This document shows positions 1 through 6,453 of a DNA stretch of 9,050 nucleotides, piece by piece. Position numbers and translations under genes: made by a program. The notes below the pieces were generated by a model that saw only the letters and a list, made by a program, of their open reading frames with translations, searched no databases and was not told where the DNA came from. This DNA is from Candidatus Glassbacteria bacterium RIFCSPLOWO2_12_FULL_58_11 (lineage in GTDB: Bacteria > Gemmatimonadota > Glassbacteria > GWA2-58-10): NCBI GenBank assembly GCA_001780825.1, contig MFIX01000212.1:4720-13769 (forward strand), given 5' to 3'. Numbering within the stretch: position 1 is the first letter of the stretch; the number at the start of each line of letters is the position of its first letter.

Positions 1-540
1 CATCAGCGAACACAAGTATTCCACCAGGTCAGCCATCTCTTTCGAGGAATAGGTCTCGACCCATTCCCGGTAGCACTTTTCCACGGGCAGGCCCTGTTGC
101 GCCAGGCGCTTGCCGACCTCGTAGTAGCCCCAGGCGCAGGGCAGGAGCGCGGCGACCGAGTCGGCGAAACCGCCGCCGTAGGCGGTGGCCAGCAGGAAGC
201 TGGTATAGGCCAGGCAGTAAGGCGCCGGCTTTTCCCGGTTCAACTGCTCGACGGTTATCCCGAAATCCGCGCAGATACGCTTGTGCAGGTCCATTTCGAA
301 TTCCATGGTGATCTTGAGCAGGTCCTTGAACCTGGCCATCGTTTCGAAATCCGGGGCCCGGGCCGCGATCAGGGCCAGCAGCCTGCAGAACTCGATCAGG
401 TAAACATAATCCTGCCTGAGATAGAAAATGAATTTATCCTTTGCCAGATCGCCCCGGCCGATTCCGGCCACGAAAGGATGGGTGTGCATCCGGTCCCACT
501 CCTTACCGCAGGCCGCGGCCATTTCCAGGGTAAAGTCCAT
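1..540 (-). CDS. tenA: TenA-family thiaminase II / aminopyrimidine aminohydrolase (3' end missing)
   Basis: The minus-strand frame is open from an ATG at 540 to base 1, giving 180 codons; about 40 more residues would be expected. TenA hydrolyses thiamin or, more often, the amino-pyrimidine from degraded thiamin, feeding HMP salvage in the cytoplasm. Residues match Bacillus subtilis TenA in position as well as type: D44 and Y47 in FYLRQDYVYL, and C135 (the nucleophile) and Y139 in ALLPCAWGYYEVG. The helical character and the WVETYSS segment near residue 160 also fit. The catalytic Glu near residue 205 lies beyond the edge and cannot be checked. The start is supported by a GGAAGGGAG Shine-Dalgarno about 10 nt upstream. 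A promoter lies at 648-676. No complete thi-box (TPP riboswitch) is seen in the roughly 100-nt leader. No other thiamin genes are in the window. The family call is strong; the substrate is inferred. Confidence 0.9.
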   Translation of the reverse strand, partial: MDFTLEMAAACGKEWDRMHTHPFVAGIGRGDLAKDKFIFYLRQDYVYLIEFCRLLALIAARAPDFETMARFKDLLKITMEFEMDLHKRICADFGITVEQLNREKPAPYCLAYTSFLLATAYGGGFADSVAALLPCAWGYYEVGKRLAQQGLPVEKCYREWVETYSSKEMADLVEYLCSLM

Positions 541-1052
541 CGAGGCAGCGCTCCCTTCCAGGCAAATATATGAAAACCCCGGCCGCATCAGGTGTCGAGC
601 TTCCGGGGGCTGTCGGCAAGAGCCGGTTCAGCGAATGTACAGAAAACAATATAAGCCCTGGGAAATGGCAGGTCAACCGGGCCCGGGCGCGGTGAAGCCT
701 GTTTTCCGGCGGAAAGCCAACCTTCTCCTAAGACACACTTGCCCCGACAGCCCGATTTTAATTGCGCCGGGGATTTAATGAAATTTATATTGCGCTGAAG
801 ATATCAGGAAAACTCTGCAAAATTAGCTTAATTATAGTGGTTGCCAAAAGTCCTTACGTATTGGATTCGACCTGTAATGGCAGAGCTAACAGGGAGAGTT
901 ATCCCGGCAGCATTTTGCAGCCGGAGCATAGTAATAGCCGTCAGGTTTATTTTATCTTGCAGTGGAAATCAGGTGCTCCCCGGGTTTGTATCAAAGTTAT
1001 ATTGTACTATAGCAATTGCCGGACCCAGGAGCCCATCAGTGCTCCTTATCCC
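541..1052. other. Gene-free, locally AT-rich spacer between divergent genes
   Basis: No convincing coding sequence is seen on either strand. A plus-strand frame stays open upstream of 1053, but its translation has no domain character and the composition is unlike the neighbouring genes. The segment holds the tenA promoter (648-676, minus). It also holds a small hairpin at 904-924 with arms CCGGCAGC/GCAGCCGG, one mismatch and loop ATTTT, not followed by a T run, and the left arm of the 1005-1100 inverted repeat. The stretch from about 770 to 1050 is clearly more AT-rich than the genes. No single promoter for the downstream membrane gene stands out. Confidence 0.6.
648..676 (-). promoter_or_regulatory. 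Predicted sigma70-type promoter for tenA
   Basis: On the minus strand the sequence reads TTGACC, 17 nt, TATATT. The -35 box is at 676-671 and the -10 box at 653-648, each 5/6 to consensus, with ideal spacing. The predicted transcript start near 641 leaves a leader of about 100 nt before the tenA ATG at 540. The leader contains a CCCCGG/CCGGGG inverted repeat (577-582 and 603-608). Confidence 0.65.
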
Positions 1053-1100
1053 ATGAAGATTATTGGGAAACTGAAATTACTTTTGGCAATTGCTATAGTA
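1005..1100. repeat. Perfect 16-bp inverted repeat bracketing the membrane-gene start
   Basis: TACTATAGCAATTGCC at 1005-1020 is the exact reverse complement of GGCAATTGCTATAGTA at 1085-1100, with 64 nt between. The first ATG candidate of the membrane gene (1053) lies in the loop; the second (1143) lies downstream. Each arm contains the 8-bp palindrome GCAATTGC, so the arms could serve as paired protein-binding sites. In RNA they would close a long stem around the 1053 start. The repeat is seen directly; its role is inference. Confidence 0.7.
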
Positions 1101-1811
1101 ATCCTGCCTGCAGAAAACACTCCAGCCGGAGGGTATTCAAGCATGGGCGCCGATTCCCTGGATAGAGCGCTGTTCGAGTTTATCGCTGCGGTGATAGTCC
1201 TCAGTTTCGCTTTCCGGGTCTCGATCATGTTGGCCGGTCCGCCGCTGAAAATTATCCTGGCGGTACTGCTGATACCGCTCAGCGGGGGAAGATACGACCG
1301 GGCCAGCTACCTGGCGGCGCTGCTCAATCCGCTCCTGCTGGCCCTGCTCTATGGCGCCTTTATCGCCCTGATAACCGTAAAATATGCCGCGCTGGCCGCC
1401 GGCGAGGAACAGGATTTCTATCTGGCCGCCGGTGCGCTGGCCGCGGTTTGCTCGCTGCTGTCTTATTCGGCGGGCCTGCGGGCGAAAGTCGGCGCCAGCG
1501 TGTTCGGGGATGACTCGGAGGACCGTCCGCACCGCATCGCCGCTACGGCAAGCTTTTTTGTCGGGACCGCCGCTTTCGGGGTCTCGTGCTATCTCCCCGG
1601 TTATGTCATGGCTTTGCCCGGAGCGGAGTTGTTTTTCCGCAAAGTCTTCGAGCTGGCCGGATTCCTGAACGGCTACAAGCTGGTTCAGATCATTCTGGTC
1701 CTTGCGGTTTCAGGCTATTTTCTGGTAACCGGGGTGGGTAAGTTATTCGGTGGATTGCTGACGGTCGTGAGATGGCTGAAAAGACGGTTGTGGGGAATGG
1801 CCCGCTTGTAA
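1053..1811 (+). CDS. Unrecognised multi-pass membrane protein (start uncertain: 1053 or 1143)
   Basis: From 1053 the product is 252 aa; from 1143 it is 222 aa. The 1053 version begins with what looks like a cleavable signal peptide: two lysines, the hydrophobic core LLLAIAIVIL and a T-P-A cleavage-like site near residue 25. However, the only SD-like AGGAG is about 21 nt upstream. The 1143 ATG has a textbook GGAGGG 9 nt upstream. In the shorter numbering, hydrophobic segments lie near 12-46 (possibly two passes), 56-80, 92-110, 133-158 and 178-205, followed by a basic C-terminal tail (RWLKRRLW). A charged cytoplasm-like stretch (GDDSEDRPHR) lies near 122-131. The arrangement loosely resembles small Yip1-like membrane proteins, but no family motif is recognised, so no function is assigned. 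It converges with the epimerase gene 44 bp downstream. Confidence 0.7.
   Translation: MKIIGKLKLLLAIAIVILPAENTPAGGYSSMGADSLDRALFEFIAAVIVLSFAFRVSIMLAGPPLKIILAVLLIPLSGGRYDRASYLAALLNPLLLALLYGAFIALITVKYAALAAGEEQDFYLAAGALAAVCSLLSYSAGLRAKVGASVFGDDSEDRPHRIAATASFFVGTAAFGVSCYLPGYVMALPGAELFFRKVFELAGFLNGYKLVQIILVLAVSGYFLVTGVGKLFGGLLTVVRWLKRRLWGMARL
1128..1133 (+). promoter_or_regulatory. Strong Shine-Dalgarno supporting an ATG at 1143
   Basis: GGAGGG is followed by 9 nt and then ATG at 1143, in frame with the 1053 start. It is a much better ribosome site than anything upstream of 1053. It either marks the true start or allows a second, shorter product lacking the signal-like N-terminus. Confidence 0.5.
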
Positions 1812-1855
1812 AAGCCGAAATCAATAACCAGGGAATTATATCCTGAAAGCGCTGA

Positions 1856-3241
1856 TCAGCGGCCCAGCAGGAAGCGCAGGGCGGCTTCGAGCTCCGGGTG
1901 GGCGAATTTAAACCCGCCGGCCTCCAGTTTCGCCGGCCGGACCAGGCAGCCGGAGAGCAGCATCTCCTCGGCCATGCGGCCCAGGGCAATTTTGAGCGCC
2001 GGCGCCGGGGCCGGCAGGAGCGCCGGACGCTTGAGGACATGGGCCAGTGTCCCGGCAAACTCGCTGTTGGTTACCGCACCGGGAGAGACCAGATTGACCG
2101 GACCGCGGAGTGATTTCTCCACCAGGACCTGGGCCATGGCGTGAAGAGCATCCTCCATTGAGATCCAACTAACGTATTGCTCTCCATTGCCCAGTCTGCC
2201 TCCCGCGCCCAGGCGAAACAGAGGAAGAAGAGCGGCGAGCGCTCCGCCTGACGGAGAGAGGACCATCCCGAAGCGCAAATTGACTACGCGTATGCCCGGC
2301 GGCCCGGCGCTTGCCGCGGCGGCTTCCCACTGCGAGGCCAGACCGGCCAGGAACCCCTCGCCCGGATCGCCTTCCTCATCCAGAATCTCCGCTCCCCGGT
2401 CACCGTAATAACCGCAGGCCGAGGCGCAGAGAAACACTTCCGGCGGGTGCGACAGATTTTTCAGGGTTTCGCCCAGCAGCCTGGTGGAATCCAGGCGGCT
2501 GGCGATCAGGCGCGCCATCCTTTTTTTTGTCCATCTTCCGGCGGCCACGTTTTCCCCGGCCAGGTGCACGACTGCATCCAGCCCTTCCAGCCCGGCGCGG
2601 CTCAGTACCCCGGCCGCCGGGTCCCAGTACAGCGCGCCCTCGCTCGCCGGCTCCCGCGAGCGCACCAGCCGGATGACCGTATGCCCGCCGCTGGCGAGAA
2701 AATTGACCAGGGCCCTGCCGATCATCCCGCTGCTCCCGGTGACCAGGACTTTAAAGCGCCGGCCGGCTATTTCGACTATCCGCCGATGAGTCTCAAGGTC
2801 ACGGGCGAGGATCGCTTGACGGTACTCAAAGACAAGCTCCAGGTTTTTCCTGATCTTTCCACCTGCGAGCCGCATTCCGGCTCTGCCATAGGGAATGAGA
2901 TAGTCGAGGCGGTCCTCGGTCCGGCAGCCGCCTGAATCCAGGGGGATAAATCGCTGGTCGTGTTTCCAGTACGGGTAAGGCCCCTCAAGCTGAATGTCGC
3001 AGAAACGTCTGCCGGGCTGCAGTTCGAGGCGCTCGAGCAGCCGATGCTGTTTGAAAGGGCCGATCCGGGTGGTCAGCTCGATCAGGGAGCCTTCTCCGAG
3101 ACGGCGCGCGCGCCGGTTAACCTCGATCCGCGTCCAGGCAGGAGTGAGGCGCTCGATAGCCCCCGGACGCATGTGCCAGTCAAATACCTCCTGGGCCGGA
3201 AAGGCAAGCCGGCTATGGAAGGTGAAGGTATCTTTTTCCAT
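1856..3241 (-). CDS. SRPBCC domain fused to TIGR01777/YfcH-family NAD(P)-dependent epimerase
   Basis: The product is 461 aa. Residues 1-155 form an SRPBCC (START-like, polyketide-cyclase/CoxG-type) ligand-binding domain: FHSRLAFPAQEVFDWHMRPGAIERLTP opens it, and GPYPYWKHDQRF with DRLDYLIPYG follow. Residues 163-460 form an extended short-chain dehydrogenase/epimerase. It has the nucleotide-binding GSSGMIG loop (169-175), VVHLAGENVAAGRW (224-237), the ASACGYYG segment (273-280) carrying the family's tyrosine region, YVSWISMEDA (356-365) and a C-terminal DUF1731-like tail (about 410-460). Plain YfcH proteins are about 300 aa, so the extra N-terminal domain accounts for the length. Such fusions are known in bacteria, but the substrate is unknown. 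The ATG at 3241 has AAAGGA 11 nt upstream. The gene stands alone, divergent from the flavoprotein operon. The domain call is secure; no reaction is claimed. Confidence 0.9.
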   Translation of the reverse strand: MEKDTFTFHSRLAFPAQEVFDWHMRPGAIERLTPAWTRIEVNRRARRLGEGSLIELTTRIGPFKQHRLLERLELQPGRRFCDIQLEGPYPYWKHDQRFIPLDSGGCRTEDRLDYLIPYGRAGMRLAGGKIRKNLELVFEYRQAILARDLETHRRIVEIAGRRFKVLVTGSSGMIGRALVNFLASGGHTVIRLVRSREPASEGALYWDPAAGVLSRAGLEGLDAVVHLAGENVAAGRWTKKRMARLIASRLDSTRLLGETLKNLSHPPEVFLCASACGYYGDRGAEILDEEGDPGEGFLAGLASQWEAAAASAGPPGIRVVNLRFGMVLSPSGGALAALLPLFRLGAGGRLGNGEQYVSWISMEDALHAMAQVLVEKSLRGPVNLVSPGAVTNSEFAGTLAHVLKRPALLPAPAPALKIALGRMAEEMLLSGCLVRPAKLEAGGFKFAHPELEAALRFLLGR

Positions 3242-3371
3242 CGGGGCGGGATTCCTTTATCCAACTCGATAAATATCGGCCCGGATTTTCAAATGCGACC
3301 GGCGGTAAGCTGAATAATCACAATGTGCTGCAAACTCGGCGGGGTCGACCTCCCGTGGCCGCCCGGCGCAA

Positions 3372-3405
3372 GGCATCGTAGGCCTCGGGCATAGTATGCG
3401 ATGCC
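3372..3405. repeat. Inverted repeat GGCATCG/CGATGCC with a nested palindrome
   Basis: GGCATCG (3372-3378) and CGATGCC (3399-3405) are perfect inverted arms with a 20-nt loop. The loop runs into a second small palindrome, GCATA-G-TATGC (3389-3399). There is no T run, so this is not a convincing terminator. It could be an operator or a structured leader element; function unknown. Confidence 0.4.
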
Positions 3406-3506
3406 CCTGCACGAGAAGCGCACGGGATTTTTATTGAATTAAACGAGCTAAGAGTCGGATCATAATTTGCACTTATAATATATTTCTGGAAGAAAAGGAA
3501 TGTAAA

Positions 3507-3515
3507 TGGTATAAT
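3507..3515 (+). promoter_or_regulatory. Extended -10 promoter for the flavoprotein operon
   Basis: TGGTATAAT gives a perfect TATAAT (3510-3515) with the TG dinucleotide one base upstream, the extended -10 signature that can work with a weak -35. The -35 position (3487-3492, TGGAAG) is poor. A start near 3522 would give a leader of about 116 nt. A second perfect TATAAT lies at 3474-3479, also without a good -35. Confidence 0.5.
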
Positions 3516-3637
3516 TTGTTAAAATTGAGTCAGAACGACAAGAAAGCGACCTGGGCCGGCTGGTTAACCTGAAACCGATCAAAGCTATTTTAGGCCTTAC
3601 TTTCAGCAAGCAGATCCTCAGCACGGGGGGAATTCAG

Positions 3638-5017
3638 GTGCTTTCACCAGGACCGGAAAGCAGTCCCGCAGCGCTGCGGGTAGCGGTTATCGGCGGAGGC
3701 CCCTCGGGGACCTTTTTCACCTACTGCCTGCAGGAGCAGTGCCGGAAGCTGAACCGGCCGGTGGAGGTGACGATCTTCGAGCCGAAGACTTTCGAGATGG
3801 GCGGGGCTTTTCACTGCAATTACTGCCAGGGTGTGATCTCGGCGGGCTTGCTGCGGGCGATGGAAAATATCGGGCTGGTAATCCCTGACCAGGTGATCCA
3901 GGCGCAGATTAAAAGCTACCACCTGATCGCTCTCGGCGGCGAGCTGGTCCTTCCCGCGCCCGAGAATCAGCATATCTATACCGTGTTTCGGGGCCACGGA
4001 CCGGTACCCCAAAGGGCGGGATCGATAAGCTTCGACCAGTTTCTGCTGGACAAAGCTCTCGAGGGCGGAGCGCGGAAACAATCGGTGCAGGTCCGGGAGG
4101 TCGAAATAGCGCCCGGGGACCCTAACCCGGTAAGGCTTACCGACCACCTTCAGCGGACCTACCTCAGCGATTTCGTGGTCGGAGCCTATGGGGTCAACTC
4201 GAAAATCGGCCTGCAGTTCGAAAAACTTTCTTTCGGCTACCGGCCGCCGGCCACCAACAGCGCCCTCCAGGCGGAGTTCCGCTGTTCCGAGGCGGACAGG
4301 CTCCGGCTTTTCGGCGAGGAAATAAAGATCTTCCTGCTCGGTCTGTACCCGATCCGCTTCGCGGTCATCACTCCCAAACGTGGCCATCTCACTGTCTCGC
4401 TGATCGGTGAAAAACTCAAGTCCGGCCACCTGGATGATTTCATGGAGCACCCATTGGTGCGCAAACACCTGGCTGGCGACCTGCAGTTGAGCGCCATGCG
4501 CTGCAGCTGCGCCCCACTGATTCCGATCACGGATGGCGGGGAACTGGCCGGCGAACATTGCCTGATTATCGGCGATGCCGCGGTCTCCCGTTATTACAAG
4601 AACGGCATCGAGAGCGCGCTCAGTTCGGCGGAGCTTGCTGCGGAGGTGCTGTCCCGGCATGGTGCCGCTCCGGCCGCTCTCCTGCGCCGCTGCTATACCG
4701 AACGGCTCAAAGCGAGATTCCGCCTGGATAACTATATGGGCAGGCTGTTGTTCCGGATGCACGACCAAATCAATCGCCTTCCCACCCTGAGCCGGGCCCA
4801 ACTGGCGATCGCCCGCGGAGATTTCGGGCTCACCGGCCACTCCAGCCGGAGCCTGCGCTGGATCCTCTGGAACATGTTCACCGGGGATACTTCCTACAGA
4901 AAAATATTTCTCCGCAGCCTGGACCCGGTCCTGCTCTGCGGTATTGTCTTTTCCACGCTGAAAACTTATCTCTCAGGGAAACTGCGGAAGTTATTCTCCG
5001 CGGAGCAGGCGCGATGA
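3638..5017 (+). CDS. FAD-dependent oxidoreductase, geranylgeranyl-reductase-like (first of a paralogous pair)
   Basis: The product is 459 aa from a GTG start, with a G-rich ribosome site (ACGGGGGG) 7 nt upstream and no in-frame ATG or GTG further up before the stop at 3512. The N-terminus is a Rossmann FAD-binding fold (RVAVIGGGPSG, glycines at 19-21 and 24; acidic E48 at the end of strand 2). A cysteine-containing segment, FHCNYCQGVIS (58-68), sits where GGR-family enzymes carry their CxxGV motif. The second FAD contact is IIGDAAVSRYYKNGIESAL (310-328). This is unlike the usual GDsaG..P..G.GI, since the P and second G are replaced by YYKNGIES. Residues 405-459 include a hydrophobic stretch (DPVLLCGIVFSTL) and a basic tail, suggesting membrane association. 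Relatives reduce isoprenoid double bonds or hydroxylate hydrophobic substrates; the actual substrate cannot be read. It overlaps the next gene by 4 bp (ATGA), so the two are translationally coupled. Confidence 0.85.
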   Translation: MLSPGPESSPAALRVAVIGGGPSGTFFTYCLQEQCRKLNRPVEVTIFEPKTFEMGGAFHCNYCQGVISAGLLRAMENIGLVIPDQVIQAQIKSYHLIALGGELVLPAPENQHIYTVFRGHGPVPQRAGSISFDQFLLDKALEGGARKQSVQVREVEIAPGDPNPVRLTDHLQRTYLSDFVVGAYGVNSKIGLQFEKLSFGYRPPATNSALQAEFRCSEADRLRLFGEEIKIFLLGLYPIRFAVITPKRGHLTVSLIGEKLKSGHLDDFMEHPLVRKHLAGDLQLSAMRCSCAPLIPITDGGELAGEHCLIIGDAAVSRYYKNGIESALSSAELAAEVLSRHGAAPAALLRRCYTERLKARFRLDNYMGRLLFRMHDQINRLPTLSRAQLAIARGDFGLTGHSSRSLRWILWNMFTGDTSYRKIFLRSLDPVLLCGIVFSTLKTYLSGKLRKLFSAEQAR

Positions 5018-6276
5018 AGGCAACAGCAGCCTCAGAACCATTGCGGGTTTTGATTGTCGGGGGAGGGCCCGCCGGGTCCTCCTGCGCGATCTCGCTGGTC
5101 AGGCTCGCCGCTAAGCTGGGCCGCACGGTAAATGTCACTCTGTTCGAGCATAAGACTTTCGGGACCCACTACAACCAGTGCATGGGGGTACTCAGTCCGC
5201 CGATAGTGCAGCTGATGGAGGAGTACCTTGGGCTGCCATTCCCGCGCGAGCTGGTCCTGCGCGAGATCGAGGGTTACTGGCTGCACACCGAAAACCGCTC
5301 GATCTACCTGAGCGATACTTCCTCCGAGCACCCCGAACCTTCTCTGGCCACTCGCCGGGTGTACCTGGATGGTTTTCTGCTCTCCAAAGTGCAGACTGCC
5401 GGGGTGGAGGTGGTTGTCGACCGGGTTGTGGACATGGAGTTCACCGGCGACTCGGTCCAGCTCTACACCGAGGGCGGCAGCTACGAGGCGGATGTGCTCG
5501 TCGGAGCTTTCGGCCTGGACCGCACCATGGGTGAGGCTCTGGGGCGAAGGACCGGGTATCGCGCGCCGGATTTTCTGGATACGGTAGTGACCAAAATCCA
5601 CCCGGGCCTGGAAATAGTCAATTCTTTCGGTAATCGGATACACGCCTTCCTGCCCAAGCGGCTGGATATAGAGTTCGCCGCCCTGGTGCCCAAGCGGAAC
5701 CATATCACCGCGCTGATTGCCGGCCGGAAAGTCACCTCCGGCACCCTGCTCGAGTTCCTTAAATCCCCGAGCTGTTCCGCGGTCCTGAATTTTCCCTACG
5801 AGGTGCAAAAAGTTTTCAAGGGGAATTTTCCGATCTGCCCGGCGAAAAATTTTTACGGCGACCGCTATATAACGGTGGGAGATAGCGCCGGCCTGGTGCG
5901 GCCGTTCAAGGGCAAAGGGATCAATATCGCCATTTCGAGCGGATACTATGCGGCCCGGAACATCCTCGAAAGGGGGATTACCCGGGAGGCCTTGTCGCAG
6001 ATCGAGGTGGATTTCGCGGAACAGATCGGCGATCTGTGGTATGGCCGGGCGGCCCGCTGGCTGGCCCGCTACCTGAGCTTTTTTTCCTTTTTCGATCCGG
6101 TAATCGAGGTGGCCGGCCACAACGAAAACCTGCGCCAGGCCCTGTTCGACAGTGTCTCCGCGCACAACACTTACCGCAGCGTGCTGGGGCGGGTGACCTC
6201 CTCGCCGCGGCTGATTCTCGAGCTGACCGGAGCTGTCGGTTTAAGCCTGCTCCGCGGAAAACAACCCCGCGCTTGA
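5014..6276 (+). CDS. FAD-dependent oxidoreductase, geranylgeranyl-reductase-like (second of the pair)
   Basis: The product is 420 aa, starting in the ATGA overlap with the previous gene. It has the FAD dinucleotide fold LIVGGGPAG (13-21) with E45, the family cysteine motif YNQCMGVLS (53-61), and a canonical second FAD motif VGDSAGLVRPFKGKGINIAISSG (288-310). PICP (273-276) precedes that motif. It aligns with the upstream protein throughout: FLPKRLDIEFAALVPKR matches FLLGLYPIRFAVITPKR, and LFDSVSAHNTYRSVL matches LWNMFTGDTSYRKIF. The pair is therefore an old tandem duplication. The C-terminus (RLILELTGAVGLSLLRG) may touch the membrane. FAD binding is near certain. A role in saturating or modifying an isoprenoid or similar lipid is inferred from the family only. 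No clear terminator follows, so read-through into the methyltransferase gene is possible. Confidence 0.88.
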   Translation: MKATAASEPLRVLIVGGGPAGSSCAISLVRLAAKLGRTVNVTLFEHKTFGTHYNQCMGVLSPPIVQLMEEYLGLPFPRELVLREIEGYWLHTENRSIYLSDTSSEHPEPSLATRRVYLDGFLLSKVQTAGVEVVVDRVVDMEFTGDSVQLYTEGGSYEADVLVGAFGLDRTMGEALGRRTGYRAPDFLDTVVTKIHPGLEIVNSFGNRIHAFLPKRLDIEFAALVPKRNHITALIAGRKVTSGTLLEFLKSPSCSAVLNFPYEVQKVFKGNFPICPAKNFYGDRYITVGDSAGLVRPFKGKGINIAISSGYYAARNILERGITREALSQIEVDFAEQIGDLWYGRAARWLARYLSFFSFFDPVIEVAGHNENLRQALFDSVSAHNTYRSVLGRVTSSPRLILELTGAVGLSLLRGKQPRA

Positions 6277-6453
6277 TTCCTCCGTTCCCGGCTGTTATTC
6301 TTCTCCCGGCCCGAATGACATTTTTTGTTATTATGAAATTCCCCTCTTCAGAGTGGTGTCCGCGCAGCGGACGGGGTGTGTGCTTTTGATTTTCACGCTT
6401 TGTTGTGTCCGCGCAGGTATGAGTGTTTATTAAGATTAGGACAAGGTAAGGTC
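6277..6453. repeat. Intergenic leader with a 12-bp direct repeat and a small hairpin
   Basis: GTGTCCGCGCAG occurs twice (6356-6367 and 6405-6416). The first copy extends into a perfect 6-bp hairpin, GTCCGC-GCA-GCGGAC (6358-6372). No T run follows, so it is not a good terminator. A T6 run (6321-6326) has no stem before it. No strong promoter for the methyltransferase gene was seen. Confidence 0.45.

Larger units (their letters stand above)
3242..3637. other. Divergent intergenic region between the epimerase and the flavoprotein operon
   Basis: No gene is seen in these 396 bp. The middle is GC-rich and holds an inverted repeat (3372-3405). Positions 3425-3530 are AT-rich and hold two TATAAT boxes (3474-3479 and 3510-3515). 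The last 100 nt would be the leader of the flavoprotein transcript. It contains the palindrome GGTTAACC (3562-3569) and ends in a G-rich ribosome site before the GTG start. No clear promoter for the minus-strand epimerase was found. Confidence 0.6.

Noticed and set aside
541..641. Possible TPP riboswitch in the tenA leader (ACCTGATG and GGAAGGGA-like pieces on the minus strand)
   Set aside because: The CTGAGA thi-box half and the conserved helices are missing; the matches are short and partly explained by the ribosome site.
762..1052. Long in-frame extension upstream of the membrane gene
   Set aside because: It has no stop, but the translation lacks domain character, the composition is non-coding-like, and it contains no better start signal.
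1850..1861. Twelve-base palindrome CGCTGATCAGCG overlapping the epimerase stop codon
   Set aside because: It is too short and lacks flanking T runs, so it is not a convincing bidirectional terminator.
2187..2935. Several open frames on the plus strand opposite the epimerase gene
   Set aside because: They are antisense shadows in GC-rich coding DNA; their translations are Arg/Pro/Ala-rich with no motifs, whereas the minus-strand frame shows full family motifs.
3644..4840. Long minus-strand open frame opposite the first flavoprotein (and a similar one at 5032-6165)
   Set aside because: The plus-strand proteins carry clear FAD motifs over the same span; the antisense frames have no recognisable domain or ribosome site.
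6376..6453. GTG start for the methyltransferase 26 codons upstream
   Set aside because: The extra residues precede the Fe-S motif with no family similarity, and the ATG at 6454 has a suitable AAGG.
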